In this document: positions 25,017-38,000 of the stretch, one piece after another
How positions within the stretch are numbered: position 1 is the stretch's first letter
How the letters are laid out: every line of letters starts with the position of its first letter
Assembly: GCF_905220365.1 (NCBI RefSeq)
Contig: NC_061131.1
Span: 13,925,318-13,989,317 of the forward strand
Length of the DNA: 64,000 nucleotides
Reading direction: 5' to 3'
DNA from: Vanessa cardui
Lineage: Eukaryota > Arthropoda > Insecta > Lepidoptera > Nymphalidae
Made by a program: the position numbers and the translations under genes
Notes under the pieces: generated by a model
What the model saw: only the letters and a program-made list of their open reading frames with translations
Database searches by the model: none
What the model was told of the DNA's origin: nothing

Positions 25017-25060
25017 TAATCTAGATTTGAATAAGTCTATACTTATTCAAATCTAGATTA
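25017..25060. repeat. Perfect inverted repeat, 20-base arms, 4-base loop
   Basis: Arms 25017-25036 and 25041-25060 are exact reverse complements around CTAT. Further TGTAATCTA-type motifs lie within 150 bases upstream. Confidence 0.95.
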
Positions 25061-28013
25061 ATATAAATACATGAATTGTATAATTTATGTATTTATAATA
25101 AGAGAACTTACATTATTTCCGTTTCATACAAGTACAATAAGGGTCTTTTTGAAACTTTGAAATATAAAAAAAACAGCCATATTTGTTAGCCATCTGTGAG
25201 AAAAGTTAAAATTTTCCGTTGTAAAGGAACGCTTCTTTATTATAATATACATATTTATACGAAACCTTCCCCACTGAATAACTTTGTTCATTGATAAAAA
25301 ACCCCAATAAAACCCGTTGCATAGTTCAAAAGATCCAAGCTTAGAGGCGGCAGTACTTTGTTTTAAACTATTTAGAGATATAAAATTCACACCTCACAAT
25401 TCAAATGGCAGTCTTGATTCAAAAGGAGTGAATCTGCGAAGCGTAACTTCTAATTAGGAAATACTAAATACCTATTAAAACCTCCTCTGGACCCCTACAT
25501 CATCTGCTGTAAGTTTGATGATGTATATTCATGATGCAATAAAATTGAGCTAGAACGATTTCAATTAAGGCATTATAAAAAAGTATTCTAATAATATATT
25601 TGTATGGATTATTGAAAACCGTAAAATTTCACCGTTAGAGCTAATACATGATGAGATGATAATTTTATCAATATTTAAACATTAATCTCAAGCGTGAATA
25701 TGTACTTAAATACTTTAGCGCTGGAATGTATAAATAGCATTTAGTTTTATGTACCGTGAAATAGCATGATATTTATTTTAACTTCAAAGTACGCTAATTA
25801 AGCGCTGAAATCATAAGTCAAAGGATATAGGTTATTCAGTTTACACGGTTCGGTTTGTAAGAGAAATCAAAAGCAAAAAGCGCTTTAAGCGCCTTTGGAT
25901 TACGCGTGTATTTGAAATTCGCTTTCACTTATCCTTTTCAAATGAAACGAATAAAAAAAAATTCCATTGATGAAAACGTAAAACAAAATTCATAGAGCCG
26001 TTAGCATTGAATAAAACCTTTGATCTCTTTAAGCCGTTTTCCCCCTATGTATTAATAAATACCGACAAATAGTTGTGTTTTATAGCCAATTCAATTCAAT
26101 CTGACAGACGGAAGGGGCCTGTTGAGACCCCCCCATTAGACCTAGTTAGACAAACAGTCCAATGACAAAACACAGCCAGATTGGTTTAAGCATTGATTGA
26201 TAACACTTTTATAGTTTTTAAATTAGAAATAGCTTTCGGATGTGTTAATGAAAACAAACGATTTGTTTCGATACATATCCCTTCAAAATACCTGTTTAAG
26301 TTCAATGTTTGGTACATATTGTTTTAAAATAATAACAAATTCATTCATTTATTACATAATTGCATACTTATTATTTATTTTTTATTTACGAGGTATTAAT
26401 CTAACAGTTCAAGTAGTTTTTCGTCTTCAACATTTTTGTTCTTCGGCCCCGTAGCAATCTAATGATATAATGTGGTTCCTTGGGGGACCGTTTCTTGGAG
26501 AGCTTGGGCAACTAACGCTTCACAAGGAAACTGGAAGTTTACTCTCCTGTGCCTGAATACGACTTAAGGTTATAAAACATCCCAAGTTGGAAAAAAACCT
26601 TACAGGGCCAAAAAGTTATTTTTTGATTGCATCCCAGATTTTTGGATTTTGAGTCTCCCACACGTCATTCTGTTACACGTACACAAACAGGTAAAAATTC
26701 CTGTGCAGAGTCATCATCATAATTCAATCAATGAATTACATAACGGATAAATTAATTTATGTCCACAGAAAATAAAAATTATACATTGAAATAAAATAGT
26801 ATATAAATCACATGAATTTGCTACGTTTTTTGCAACTCTGGTTACAAAAAGTTATGATATCTGTTACCGCATAATAGATGACATATACGGTCAATGCTCC
26901 TATTAAATTATATAACTTATAACTATACAATACTTTCTTATGCTTTCCGAGACTCGTCAAAGCATATACGTCCGAATTTCAAAATTTATAAGAGTTTGTT
27001 GCTGAGAATTTTGAAAAAGAAAATCATAACAGCTTTTTATCGACCCGACCTTAAATTTAAACAAAGGAACTCAAGATTTGCTGCCTTACTAGCCACTAGA
27101 CGGACGAGACAGTTAGTAAATAGATACAATAACTAAAGTCTGAACATACGAATTATATCATTAACGGTACCTTTATTATGCAGATCCATTCAACGGAATA
27201 AGTATTTCAAACATAGTCAAAGCTCGAAGAACTCGCTTTATATAAAATTTGTATTATTTCTAAACCGATTTGGAGATACGCTGTTTTGTTTCGTGTATCC
27301 CTTAAATGTTATAATAATTACAGTTAAAAACGTTCCAGTAAAATTACTTACAAGCCCATCATTGTCCTTCAAAAATATTTATAAAAACGGTAGATAATAT
27401 AAATAGTTTTTTCAGTTCATTTTTCTAGTCACATTACGAACATAAACAAAGAAAACATTAAGGCATATGATTTTTCGTAATTGATTGAAAAAAATTATAG
27501 TTTTATACTTTCGATAAAATATTATATTATTTAATTTGTATTTACCGACTTGGACACTAGGTAAGCCTGCTATTAATAATTATACATAACACTTAAATCT
27601 CGGAGTTATAGGGCAAAAGAATTTATTATAAGTAAAAGAACTGGTCTTATTGCCTCTACTGGTGACAGGAGGGCTGGTTCCTTGCAAATAAACGTGGTAA
27701 TTACGCAAGCATCCTTACCATTGAAATCAGTCACCACTTGCACACTACTTATTTTTATTTTTAGTTTGTATATAAGGCCTTAATTTAAATAAGTCTTAAG
27801 TAAGTAACTAAAAATAAATGTTACATAATTATATCTATAAATAAATAGTGTCTTAATGTTTTCTGCTTTTTGCACAACGATGTCGTTACGAGCTGTATTA
27901 TAAAACAAAGTTGATAAAATATAAACAACTTATATAATATAACATGGTACGTTTCATAAGCATATGTCATTGTAAAAAGTAATAATTATTTCGTACTTTA
28001 TTTTGCTTTGATT

Positions 28014-28406
28014 TGTTTTGCTGTAGTTTGGTTGTCATAAATAATAATTAAATACATTAACTCCACGCCAAATAATACTAAAATGAAAGTAAATAAGAAT
28101 TCCATCTGTTTTGCAAAGCAGTTAAAAATAAATAAAATGAATAGCTTGTAATTGTCCCTCTGCCTAAGGCCTCATCTCCCTTTGAGGAGATGTGATTCCG
28201 TCTCCCCCAAGTAGCTCCATTATATACCCGTGATTATATTTTATTGAAACCAGATTCGTTTAGATTTCCTCACAATTTTTTCCTTCACCACTAAGCACGA
28301 GATTAATAATAAACACTAATTAAGCACATGACATTAAGTGGTGGTGTCTGGACATAAATCTTCAATTATTAAGATGCGTTCTAATATTCGTACCAACTCA
28401 ACTCAA
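28014..28406 (-). repeat. SINE-1 variant with distinct 3' tail, minus strand
   Basis: The right end (28260-28406) is a degenerate SINE-1 head and body. The left part carries a tail different from ordinary SINE-1, including TTTTGCAAAGCAGTTAAAAA and TTGTCCCTCTGCCTAAGGCC. The region to about 28360 is found again in opposite orientation at 63011-63371, at high identity by eye. Confidence 0.75.
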
Positions 28407-28432
28407 TGAAATAATTTGACGTTATTACATAC

Positions 28433-28733
28433 AACAACAACAGCCTGTAAATTCCCACTGCTGGGCTAAAGGCCTCCTCTCCCTTTGAAGTGAAGGTTTG
28501 GAACATATTCCACTACGCTGTTCCAATGCGGGTTGGTAAAATACACATGTGGCAGAATTTCTATGAAATTTGTCACATGCAGGTTTCTTCACGATGTTTT
28601 CCTTCACCGCTGAGTACGAGATGAATTATAAAGACAAATTAAGTACATGAATCAGCGGTGCTTGCCTGGGTTTGAACCCGCAATCATCGGTTAAGATGCA
28701 CGCGTTCTAACCACTAGGCCAACTCGACTCATA
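28433..28733 (-). repeat. SINE-1, full length, minus strand
   Basis: A complete copy. On the minus strand it runs from the tRNA-like head (box A in GTTGGCCTAGTGGTTAGAAC, box B GGGTTCAAACCC at about 28669-28680) through the body to ACTGCTGGGCTAAAGGCC homologues and a (TTG)n tail at 28433. An (AT)n run of about 22 bases, 28731-28752, follows at its head end. Confidence 0.9.
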
Positions 28734-29334
28734 TATATATATATATATATATTTTATAGAAATAGCAAATATATTAATCATTATTTAGTTAAAATTTACC
28801 ATCAGGCGCTATTCAAACTAAAACTATTTTCAGTAATAATCGTTATTTTTATTGAGCACGGGTATATATATATGAACATAAACTTTAAACTATATATACC
28901 TATAATAAAGAAAAAGAAATACATGCATGCGAGACGTACACAAGAGTACACAGGAGTGTTCAAGTGCATCTTTCATTACCTCACTCTCGTAATCCGATAG
29001 AACAGCTAATCACACACGATCGAGTGTTTCAGGCGCGAAACTAATGTCTTTACGAGCTTTCAAAGGTACGAGAGTGTAAACACTGCTTATTTCTAAACTG
29101 TCTACTAGTAAAACTGCACGGTCAGAAACACTGAATAGCTTTTAGTGACCCAACACAATTTGTGTATTTTATTAATAATACATCCCTGACTTCCGAACTA
29201 GCATGAACCGTCCATCCGAAGTGAATTTTTATTAATTTTTAGTAAGCAATTTAAAAAAGATGCGCGTATTTTTGTATGTGTGAAATATTTGGATGAGATT
29301 GTTCATTTTTTTCATTTATCGACAATAGTGCAAT

Positions 29335-29395
29335 TGGAGAAGGCTATGCCCAGCAGTGGACGAACATGGGCTGTTGATTGATTGATCAACAATTA
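29335..29395 (+). repeat. Non-LTR 3'-end fragment (CTATGCCCAGCAGTGGACG)
   Basis: This short stretch matches the common lepidopteran LINE 3' end that reads GCCCAGCAGTGG and ends in a short GATT-type tandem (TTGATTGATTGATC). Only the last 60 bases remain. Confidence 0.65.
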
Positions 29396-29495
29396 ACAGT
29401 TTCAGTTTTCATTGCTATAATTAAGCTGATTTAACGACCATAAAGAGCAATCGGAACAATGAGGCAGTTACAATCATTCAAATTATCTTTTAAGA

Positions 29496-29783
29496 CTTGG
29501 TGGTAGAGCTTTGTGCAAGCCCGTCTGGGTAGGTACCACCCACTCATCAGTTATTCTACCGCCAAATAACAGTACTCAGTATTGTTGTGTTCCCGTCTGA
29601 AGGGTGAGTGAGCCAGTGTAACTACAGGCACAAGGGACATAACATCTTAGTTCCCAAGGTTGGTGGCACATTGACGATTAATTAATTGACGGTTAATATT
29701 TCTGCCAGCGTCATTGTCTATGGGCGATGGTGACCACTTACCATCAGGTGGCCCATATGCTCGTCCGCCAACCAATACCATAA
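29496..29783 (+). repeat. SINE-3, full length
   Basis: The best copy of the family. It starts CTTGGTGGTAGAGCTTTGTG, holds CCACCCACTCATCAGTTATT, GGTGAGTGAGCCAGTGTAAC and GTTCCCAAGGTTGGTGGC, and ends CCATATGCTCGTCCGCCA with an A-rich tail. Other copies are at 46548, 47724 and 50501. It resembles abundant butterfly SINEs of the Metulj type; that name is a guess from memory. Confidence 0.88.
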
Positions 29784-30070
29784 AATAAAAAAAAATAATA
29801 AATAAAATATTAAGAATTTCTACATACTTTCATTCATTCAGTTCATTTTCTATAAACACTCAATGTGTTCAATTTTTTTGCGACAAAAATATTGAAATTT
29901 TTTTTCTTGGTAATATTTTTAAAATCACTATTGTACTAGATTTATGTAAGCAGTTCCCAATTACAGCACATAAGTATATAATTCTCTCTTATAAAATTTA
30001 GTCTTTATAGACTAATATGAAAGGATGTGTATGTATGAACTCATTTAATGTATTCTTTTTAATTTAATTT

Positions 30071-30320
30071 TAAAATAAATAAATAAATAAATATGAGACA
30101 ACATCACACACATTACTCTGACCCCAATGTAAGTAGCTAAAGCACTCGTGTTGTGGAAAATCAGAGGTAACGACGGTACAACAAACACCCAGACCCAAGA
30201 CAACATAACTAAACAAACTAATGATAATCTACATCGACTCAGCCGGGAATCGAACCCAGGACCTTGGAGTGGCGTACCCATGAAAACCGGTGTACATACC
30301 ACTCGACCACGGAGGTCGTC
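30071..30320 (-). repeat. SINE-2, full length, minus strand
   Basis: It has the tRNA-like head with box B GGTTCGATTCCCGG, the body, and an (ATTT)n tail at 30071-30092. The reading frame across it is not a gene. Confidence 0.9.
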
Positions 30321-31455
30321 ATAATGTTCATCATAAAAAATAAATGGTCATTTTTAATTGCACATCTAGATTGCCTGGAAACGATCGATATTATAGCCAT
30401 AAGGTGCTGCACTTAACGGCTTTGTACATTCAATAAATAACCGTGTAAATAATAATGTTAATTGGAGGGAAATGTATGCAAATAAATAAATTATATAAAC
30501 GCTATAAAAAAAAACTCTAACGAAATTTATCCAATGTCCGATATTTATAATGATATTGAATAATGCTATAGTTAACATTGACAATTTAGAAAGAGGTCGT
30601 CGCCTCCATTGATAACATCCTGTCGCATCCTGTCACCGAATTGATACACGCATGCGAAATAGTAACTACCAATTTCGTTTAGTACATTTAATTCTAGCCA
30701 ACCGATTTACTACACAAATATACTTGAGAAAGTAAGCTGTACGAATATTCACATATTACGCGAAATCAGTGTCGCTTCTGACTTTTTGTTTTCAGCCATG
30801 AATTTAAATATCGAAGCCCGAGCGAAAACTTATCTTGCAATAAAATACTTTTGCTATTTAGTTTGTAAACACGGCATATATATCTCGGGAACCACTAGAC
30901 CGATTTTGACGGTACTTTAATTAGCAGAATCTGATGTACTAAGTAGTAACTTAGGTTACAACAACAACTTTTTATTAAATTCAAACGCGCATTAAGTCGT
31001 GGGCATAGCTAACCATGTATTTAATGGAACGCTTAAACGCACACTTTCGGCTGGAGCTTTACAAATTGTTACACATTAAGACAATTACGCTTTAGTTTGA
31101 CGCGCAGTGTCTGACCCTTAAAGCTCAAGTCATTAATTTTATCCCCAACTGTCTGTTTGAGTATAAAAACGTTTAAGTTTTATTTCCTTAAGGCAAGTGT
31201 GGGAGAACCTTTATTGCTTCTCTAGTAGTCTAGCACATCTGACAGCTGATGATTACGAATTACGATGAATTTTAATAGTAATTATTGTGCAGGTCACGTC
31301 AGAATGATTTTATACATCAAATTAATTATATTCATCTGTGTATACTTATACCATTTTAAAATAATCGTTCGAAATAAGACTACCACAATATATGTGACAA
31401 TATTTGTTATAAAAACAATTATTAAATGTTCGTAACTTTTCGTAACATCGTATAG

Positions 31456-31753
31456 TACGACACAACTTAGATGTAGCATCGGCAAAATTCGTAAAATGCT
31501 CACAACCGAATTAAGCACGCTATCCCAAATTATCATATTTATTTCTTATTTGAATATGATCTTTACACTAACGTTATAACTTTTAACATCATATGACCTA
31601 ACATTTGCCAATTTGACACATCGATTTACATGCATTTGCTTTCTCGGGTTGAGCTGACGCCAGAATCTATAGCGACGGATAGCGTCTAATGGCGCGATAG
31701 GCAATAATCAATTTTATTGAATTTGCTGATTCTACATCTAAGTTGTGTCGTAT
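31456..31753. mobile_element. Short TIR element, about 300 bp (TACGACACAACTTAGATGTA)
   Basis: Left end 31456-31490 and right end 31719-31753 are inverted copies: 21 bases identical, then most of the next 14. The body has no coding potential. Part of it recurs in inverse orientation at 35580-35640 and 36050-36196, where about 400 more bases lie inside, so this copy looks like an internally deleted derivative. No target duplication is certain. Confidence 0.65.
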
Positions 31754-32071
31754 TATGTCGTACTAAACTATTGATTATAAATGAACGTGCTCTAAGACAT
31801 AAATAACTAAATAAGACGGAACGATATAGTTTTATGACGGTGTCGGTATTCGAAACTTTTTATCTTGACACACATTTCGATTTACTAAATATCGGCTTTG
31901 TTAATATTTTAAAGTATCATTATAGTATCATTAAACATGGATTTCTTTATTCAATAAATCCTTAAGATAATGAACTACGTGACTTAAATTACAATTCAAT
32001 ATTTGACTACAAATTACCAGTATAATGTTGCTCTCAGCCTAATGACGTTTTAATTTTGTATTCAATCAGAA

Positions 32072-32319
32072 CAATGATATTCTAATAAACAGATATGTTA
32101 TATCCATACTAAACAACAGAAAAAAGTGTGCCGCGCCGGGGACCGTTTCTTTTAGTTTATTTTTACATTTCTAGATGTTTTAATTACGCAAAACGTAATT
32201 ATGATGTATTATAACGTATTACTACGTAAAACAACTAAAGGCAAACGTCCCAATTAGGACGTTTGCTAGTCTTCACTTTTTGCGCGTTAATAACATATCT
32301 GTTTACTACAACATCATTG
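32072..32319. mobile_element. MITE with 30-base terminal inverted repeats and 8-base target duplication (hAT-like)
   Basis: Left terminus 32072-32101 and right terminus 32290-32319 are inverted copies with 3 mismatches in 30, both ending CAATGAT. They are flanked by AATCAGAA at 32064-32071 and 32320-32327. The interior is further self-complementary and includes an AAACGTCC hairpin near 32243-32271. Eight-base duplication and CA-type ends fit hAT. There is no transposase. Confidence 0.8.
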
Positions 32320-32903
32320 AATCAGAACATAAGACCGAGAAAGTAGAAAAGTTTACGCAAAAACGAACAAACAATATATCCTGCTCGTATCTTTAAAGCT
32401 AAACCAAAAACCGGTCATGAAAGACCAAATATCGAAACACAAATTGCCGTTATTGTGTGCTGGGAAAACGAAAATCGTAATATTTGCTAGTATTGTATAA
32501 ATGCAACAAAAGCAGCTTAACTGGCTACTTACGTAGACGTCTGCTTCCGTAGCGTTTATAAAATACATAGTGATGTTAAACGACGCAGTTTTACAAGCTA
32601 TTTCCGCTGAATAGTGTTTGTACAAGTTTATAATGTAATGTTGTAAAACTGTTTATGGACTGTTCTATTTATATAAGTTTAAAATATTAACAAAAATACA
32701 TCCCTTTTCATGTTGCTTTCACATCAGCATTCGGGCGGCTTTGCATAAAATTAAACATATTGCTAACTAGTAGTCGCTCGCTTTTTAGAATTATATGTTT
32801 ATTAAATTTCATCAAATTGAGTTCGTGAAACAGCGACAGACAGACGTACAAACAGAGTTACTTTCACATTTATAATAATTATGGTCTGGATAGTAATTCA
32901 AAA

Positions 32904-33122
32904 CATACATAACTAATTGTATTTAACTAATATGACTTAACTTCTAAGTTTTTTTTTAAATATTGAAAAAGAGTAAGTAGTAACCTACTGAGTTTCTTGT
33001 TGGTTCTTATCGATAGAATCTACATTCCGAATCGGTGGTATCTTCAATTAATATAATTGTTTCATGACAATTCAAAAGTACTTGTAAAAGCTAACTTAGA
33101 TAAAGTATATTTTGTTTTTTTT
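32904..33122 (+). repeat. LINE-tail repeat
   Basis: Same family as 521 and 9738: ATTGTATTTAACTAATATGA, then GAATCTACATTCCGAATCGG, then AAAAGCTAACTTAGATAAAG, and a T-rich end. Confidence 0.7.
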
Positions 33123-33727
33123 TTAACGATGTTAATCATTAAGGCACGGTAGTTATATACTTCAACCAAGATTATAGTTACCACGAATATAAATATACAT
33201 ATAATTGTATAACGGATTCTGGAGCAGAACTAAAGTTTAGTATTTAAGCATTGTATACACCTTATACATATTTACAATGTACAAGTACATTAACTTATTA
33301 TTTCATCAAAACAGTAGCACATATAGTATTTTTGAGTAAGTTAAAAGAGTGAATAAAGGTTATATGTAAAAAAAATTACGCAAATTTAAACTTTATTCCT
33401 TTACGAATAAGAACAAAGAAGCAATGTTGCAACGATATCCTCAAAGTCATTAGTTTAAAAATCATTTATAATATATTAGACCCTACTAGATCGCTTTTAG
33501 GTTGATTTTACGTTGTTCATTATTCGAATGCAGTTAACATACCCGACAAACGAATTAAAAATTTATCTCACTTCCGTCGGATAAAAACTTCAGATATATC
33601 AGAAATTTAATGCACTTATATTATTTATTACTTAACACAGTTAAACATTGTAAACATTAATATTAGTCCCCAAATATTAAGTTGCGCTGTATTGAGAAGT
33701 TTGGTATCTTTATCAAGTTTATTTGTT

Positions 33728-33880
33728 ACTAGCTTTGGCCGCAGCCTTGTACGCGATTGGATTTCACAAAATAATATTATTGTAGTCCTTATTATATAAG
33801 TTATCTTCTAGTGAAAGTCCCGTCAAAATCGGTCCAGCTGTTTCAGAGATTAGCCGGAATAAACAGACAGACAGTCATAC
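33728..33880 (+). repeat. Dispersed repeat (CGTCAAAATCGGTCCAGCTG family)
   Basis: It begins TACTAGCTTTGGCCGCAGCC and ends AACAGACAGACAGTC, a form very common in lepidopteran DNA. Only one clear copy is seen here. Confidence 0.5.
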
Positions 33881-35006
33881 AAAAATTGAAAAAAATATTT
33901 TTTTGGTATATGTACCGTATGCACATACATACATATATACCATACATATGCACTGGGTAAAAGGCTATTTAAATATTACAAACGAACACTCCAATTTTAC
34001 TATATGTATAGATTAATATTATACAGTGCTAAAAAAGTAGTCAACGGTTATAAGCAGTGCCTGAGAAAGATCAAAGGACGCTCTGGAAGCTGGACACTTG
34101 CTGGCTAGTCTAACATAAAAGGTCGCCGATTACATGTCCAACCCCTGCGTCTATATTTAAGGCCGGCACTGATGTTACAAAAGATTTTTAACTACCTTCT
34201 ATATTAGGGACAATTCACATTTACCTATGTCATATAGAGTGCAGGATCATGTAAAAGATAGAGCTTTCGGTTAGTATTCGTTTATGAATAGTGTACACAA
34301 AATATATTTTTATTTGATTATTAAATTTGAACTTTTGATTAATGTTATTGAGTAAATAACTATATAGTCCTATACTACATTCTGAACCGGTGGTAAAGTA
34401 TCTAAATCGGTTCGATAGTTTCTCAATTATATTAAACCTTAAAGTTAAGGCCTTAATGCTATAGCATTAATATTAAGGCCTGTGTGTCCACCCACTTCAC
34501 GATAACTGCAGATTGTAGGCTTTAATCGTTATTTAAATAAACAGAACAAAATTTGAAATGAAAAAAAGAACTCCCATTACAATTTGAATTTGGAAGAAGA
34601 AATAATAAAAACTATTTTTACAATTGATTAAGACCTCGTAGGATTATTTAATAGAACCTAAAGTTATATCATACCACTCACACACGAGGTCAACTAACTC
34701 AGGATGAGGGGTCTTAATTGTCCCCAACCGTTGTCATATCAGTTCATATACTCTTGTGTCGTAACTCGTAACTGACACAGTTATTAACTGGCATTATACG
34801 AACAATTGTTACAATTTTAACGTCTATCATTCGAGTTTTACTTTTTAATGCATAAAAGAAAGCCTAGTTCAATTAAGAAAGTGAGTGTTTATAGTACGGG
34901 TAATACGTTGATGTTATTTATTAATAAAATAATATAAAATTTCAGCTGAAAATATGTAAAAAGGGTGGAGTGAAGACGAAATGGATGGAAAACGAATCGA
35001 GTGAAA

Positions 35007-38000
35007 ATGCTTTCAAATAAAACATGGAAAAGAACTTCAAAAACAATATGGTGTGTTGTGACAATTGTGGTGACGTTGGTGGTGACGGAGGTGGTAGCTT
35101 TGAGTGGACCGAATGTATGCATGGTGCAGCAGAAGTAAGTTATATATTAATAAATACCACACAAAAACAAAAAGTAAAAGCTTACGATGTCGTCTTTTAA
35201 AGTATTAAAATAATCTCCTTCATAAAAATTTAAAATGACTGCCTGATACAGCTCTGATATTAACCGATGGGTCAAATTTTATTTAACACGTAACATTATT
35301 TTGGTTTTAAAAATCAAGTCATCAAAATTATGATTTCTTTGTAATATTTACTTTATTATCTTTTATGTTGATATGCTTTAAGAAATAAGTAAAAATAATT
35401 TAAAAAAACATTTAACTGAATTTAACAAAAATAAACGCTGTGAATCATAAACTCTTAAAAATGAACTTCATCTGAAAACAGCAAACAGTCCTCCTTTTCT
35501 AAATACATACAATAATAAGAAACAATAAAAGAGTTTACCTACTGTAAATAAAACACTTACGTAATTGCATATATGTATAAGCCGCGTCAGTTCAACCCGA
35601 GAAAGCAAGTGCATGTAAATAGAAATGTCAAATAGGCTATTTGACAATGCGAAAAATAAATTGTGAATTATTGTAATAAGTGTATATTATGAGTTTAAAA
35701 ATGTTGAAAATAATACTTAATTCAAAAATCCATAAATAAAAATGCAAATTTTCATACGTTTGTCACGTGACACAAAACGCTCCTGATTGGCCGGGCTTAT
35801 GGTGAAGTCACTTTCTTCCAAACTTTGCTTTTCTACTATATGTACCACAGATTAAAATACAGGAAAGTGACGTCACTGACCCCATTGCAGCGTCATATTG
35901 TCCAAGTAGCCTTTTTGCGAGCTGTTTAAATATGGATTTTTTAATATGAAATTTTTCGCCAAATATGTACTAGAAATAAAAAACTCAACTTTTAATGGTT
36001 CCTTAACTTCTACTAAATAATATAAAATGGATTTTAAAAACCAGTCAAATTGCCTGTTGACGAATATTACAAGTTATTACGTTTGTGTAAAGATCATATT
36101 GACATGAATAAATATTGATAATTTGGGATAGCGTACTTAATTCGGATGCGATCAGCTTTACGAATTTTGCCGATGGTACATCTAAATTGTGTCGTACTAT
36201 ACACGTTTGTATATGCTACACAACAGACTCGCTTACTCGGCTTCTGATTACAGATACAACATCACGAAACGTGTGAAGTACCGTGCGCCGATGTCCGTCA
36301 GAACTTACGAGTGGTGCTTCTCCATGCCACCTAGGTGCTCCAAGTGGAGTACTGAGATGCGCGACCTCACTAGACTTGAGGTACATCACTAACTCACATA
36401 GAAGGAAAATGGTTTATTCAGAAGTAACTTATTTTTAAAACGCTTCAAATTAAGGTGTTATATATATGTATATTTACTTTGAGGTCATTTACCTATATAA
36501 TTTTGAATTGTACAGATTCTAGAATATAACATATCTTTTATATAAATACTAGGAATCGCTCACGGTTTCGCTCGTTTATAAGGGGGTTGGTTGTCATGTG
36601 TTAGGCAAAAACGTAGCGTATGTCCTTCTTAGACGTTCGAATTTGCTTCACAACAAATTTTATCAAATTCGGGTCATTGGTTTAATCGTGAAATAGCGAC
36701 AAACAGACAGAATAACTTTCATTTTTTTTTTTTAATGAATCAGTTAATAAATAAATAAGAGACAACATCACATACATTACTCTGATCCCAATGTAAGTAA
36801 CTAAAGCACTTGGGTTATGGAAAATCGGAAGTAACGACGGTACCACAAACACCCAGACCCAAGACGACATAGAAAACTAATGATAATCTACATCGACTCA
36901 GCGGGGAATCGAACCCAGGGCCTCAGAGTGGCGTATCCATGAAAACCGGTGTTCACACCACTCGACCACGGAGGTCGTCATATTTATAATATTAGTATTG
37001 ATTAATTGCTTAATAAGTACACGACTTCTAAATTACATCGTAATTAAACAGTCCAGTTGGCGCGGTTGACACTTTTTAATCTTGAACATCAAACCTACTT
37101 TATCTGTTCAAACCCGTTCGCGTAGGTACTGAAAATTCATAACGTATAAAAAAATGTTACGTAATAGTATAAGGAGTAACTGGTAGTGGAATACAATCCA
37201 AACGTTTACAAGACGTGGTCTAAGACCAGCAATGGATTGGAGATAATATCTGTCAATAATGGAATTATTAAAATAATTTTCACAATAACACTTAAAACAA
37301 CATAAACTGTAGTTTATTTAATATTACACGCTTTGGAACCACATTGATTATGGTTCACAAAGCCTTGAGAAAATGTAAGGCAGTCTATCTTAATAGCTGT
37401 TTATTAATATTAGACAGAAAATAGCTACGAACTGCGAAATAAATAAAAGTATAGAGGAAAACCTATGGAAGAAGGTCATAGTCACGATAATATAATCATT
37501 GTAACTAATATGTATATTTATGATTTAAAAGAAAATATGTTATAACATAAAGTTTACCTGTAGTGACTGAATATTATAGAAGAATTCTGTGCCTGTTTTA
37601 TGAACGCGAACAAATAAAAAAACTAGCATTTTTTTCATATACATTTCACCAATTGACGAAAGAAAATTTAGATGTAAATTGACTGAAATATAACAATGAC
37701 TATTGAACTTACAGTTATCACTATTCGTTACGATAAAATTTACACGCAGATCCTAGAGGTATTGTGTCGTGTACAGAATCAGAATTTTGCCATATTACGA
37801 CAAACACATTTCTTTAAATTTTTTGCGTTAGATATTTATTGAGAAACAACCTTATAGATTACAACGTTGTAATGTGACTAAAGAGCAGTAATGTTAGTTA
37901 AAGAAAATAACATGGAATTGGAATAGTTTAATAAATATTCGTTAAAGTAGTTAGTATTTTGACGACCTCTGTGGTTGAGTCGTGTGTACACCGGTTTTCA

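Larger units (their letters stand above)
19981..28013. other. Intergenic stretch, AT-rich, few recognisable repeats
   Basis: No exon is supported. The stretch contains a degenerate SINE-1 on the minus strand (about 20330-20490), perfect hairpins at 21473 and 25017, and repeat Z at 24360-24545. A patch around 23090-23215 is GC-richer than its surroundings and is discussed as a finding. Short reading frames at 22228, 22992, 23755, 26242 and 26894 show no domain and AT-driven composition. Confidence 0.5.
30321..35006. other. Intergenic stretch upstream of the NimA-type gene
   Basis: No exon is supported. It contains a TIR element (31456), a hAT-like MITE (32072), a LINE-tail copy (32904), a repeat at 33728-33880 and an 18-base palindrome TTAATGCTATAGCATTAA near 34453. 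The promoter of the NimA-type gene should lie at its end or before a missed 5' UTR exon; no TATA box is called with confidence. Confidence 0.5.

Noticed and set aside
26894..27136. 80-codon plus-strand open frame with a basic C-terminus
   Set aside because: No domain, no splice partner and AT-driven composition; treated as chance.
34889..35122. 77-codon minus-strand open frame
   Set aside because: It is antisense to the signal-peptide exon of the NimA-type gene; the plus-strand exon joins in phase to a complete EMI domain.
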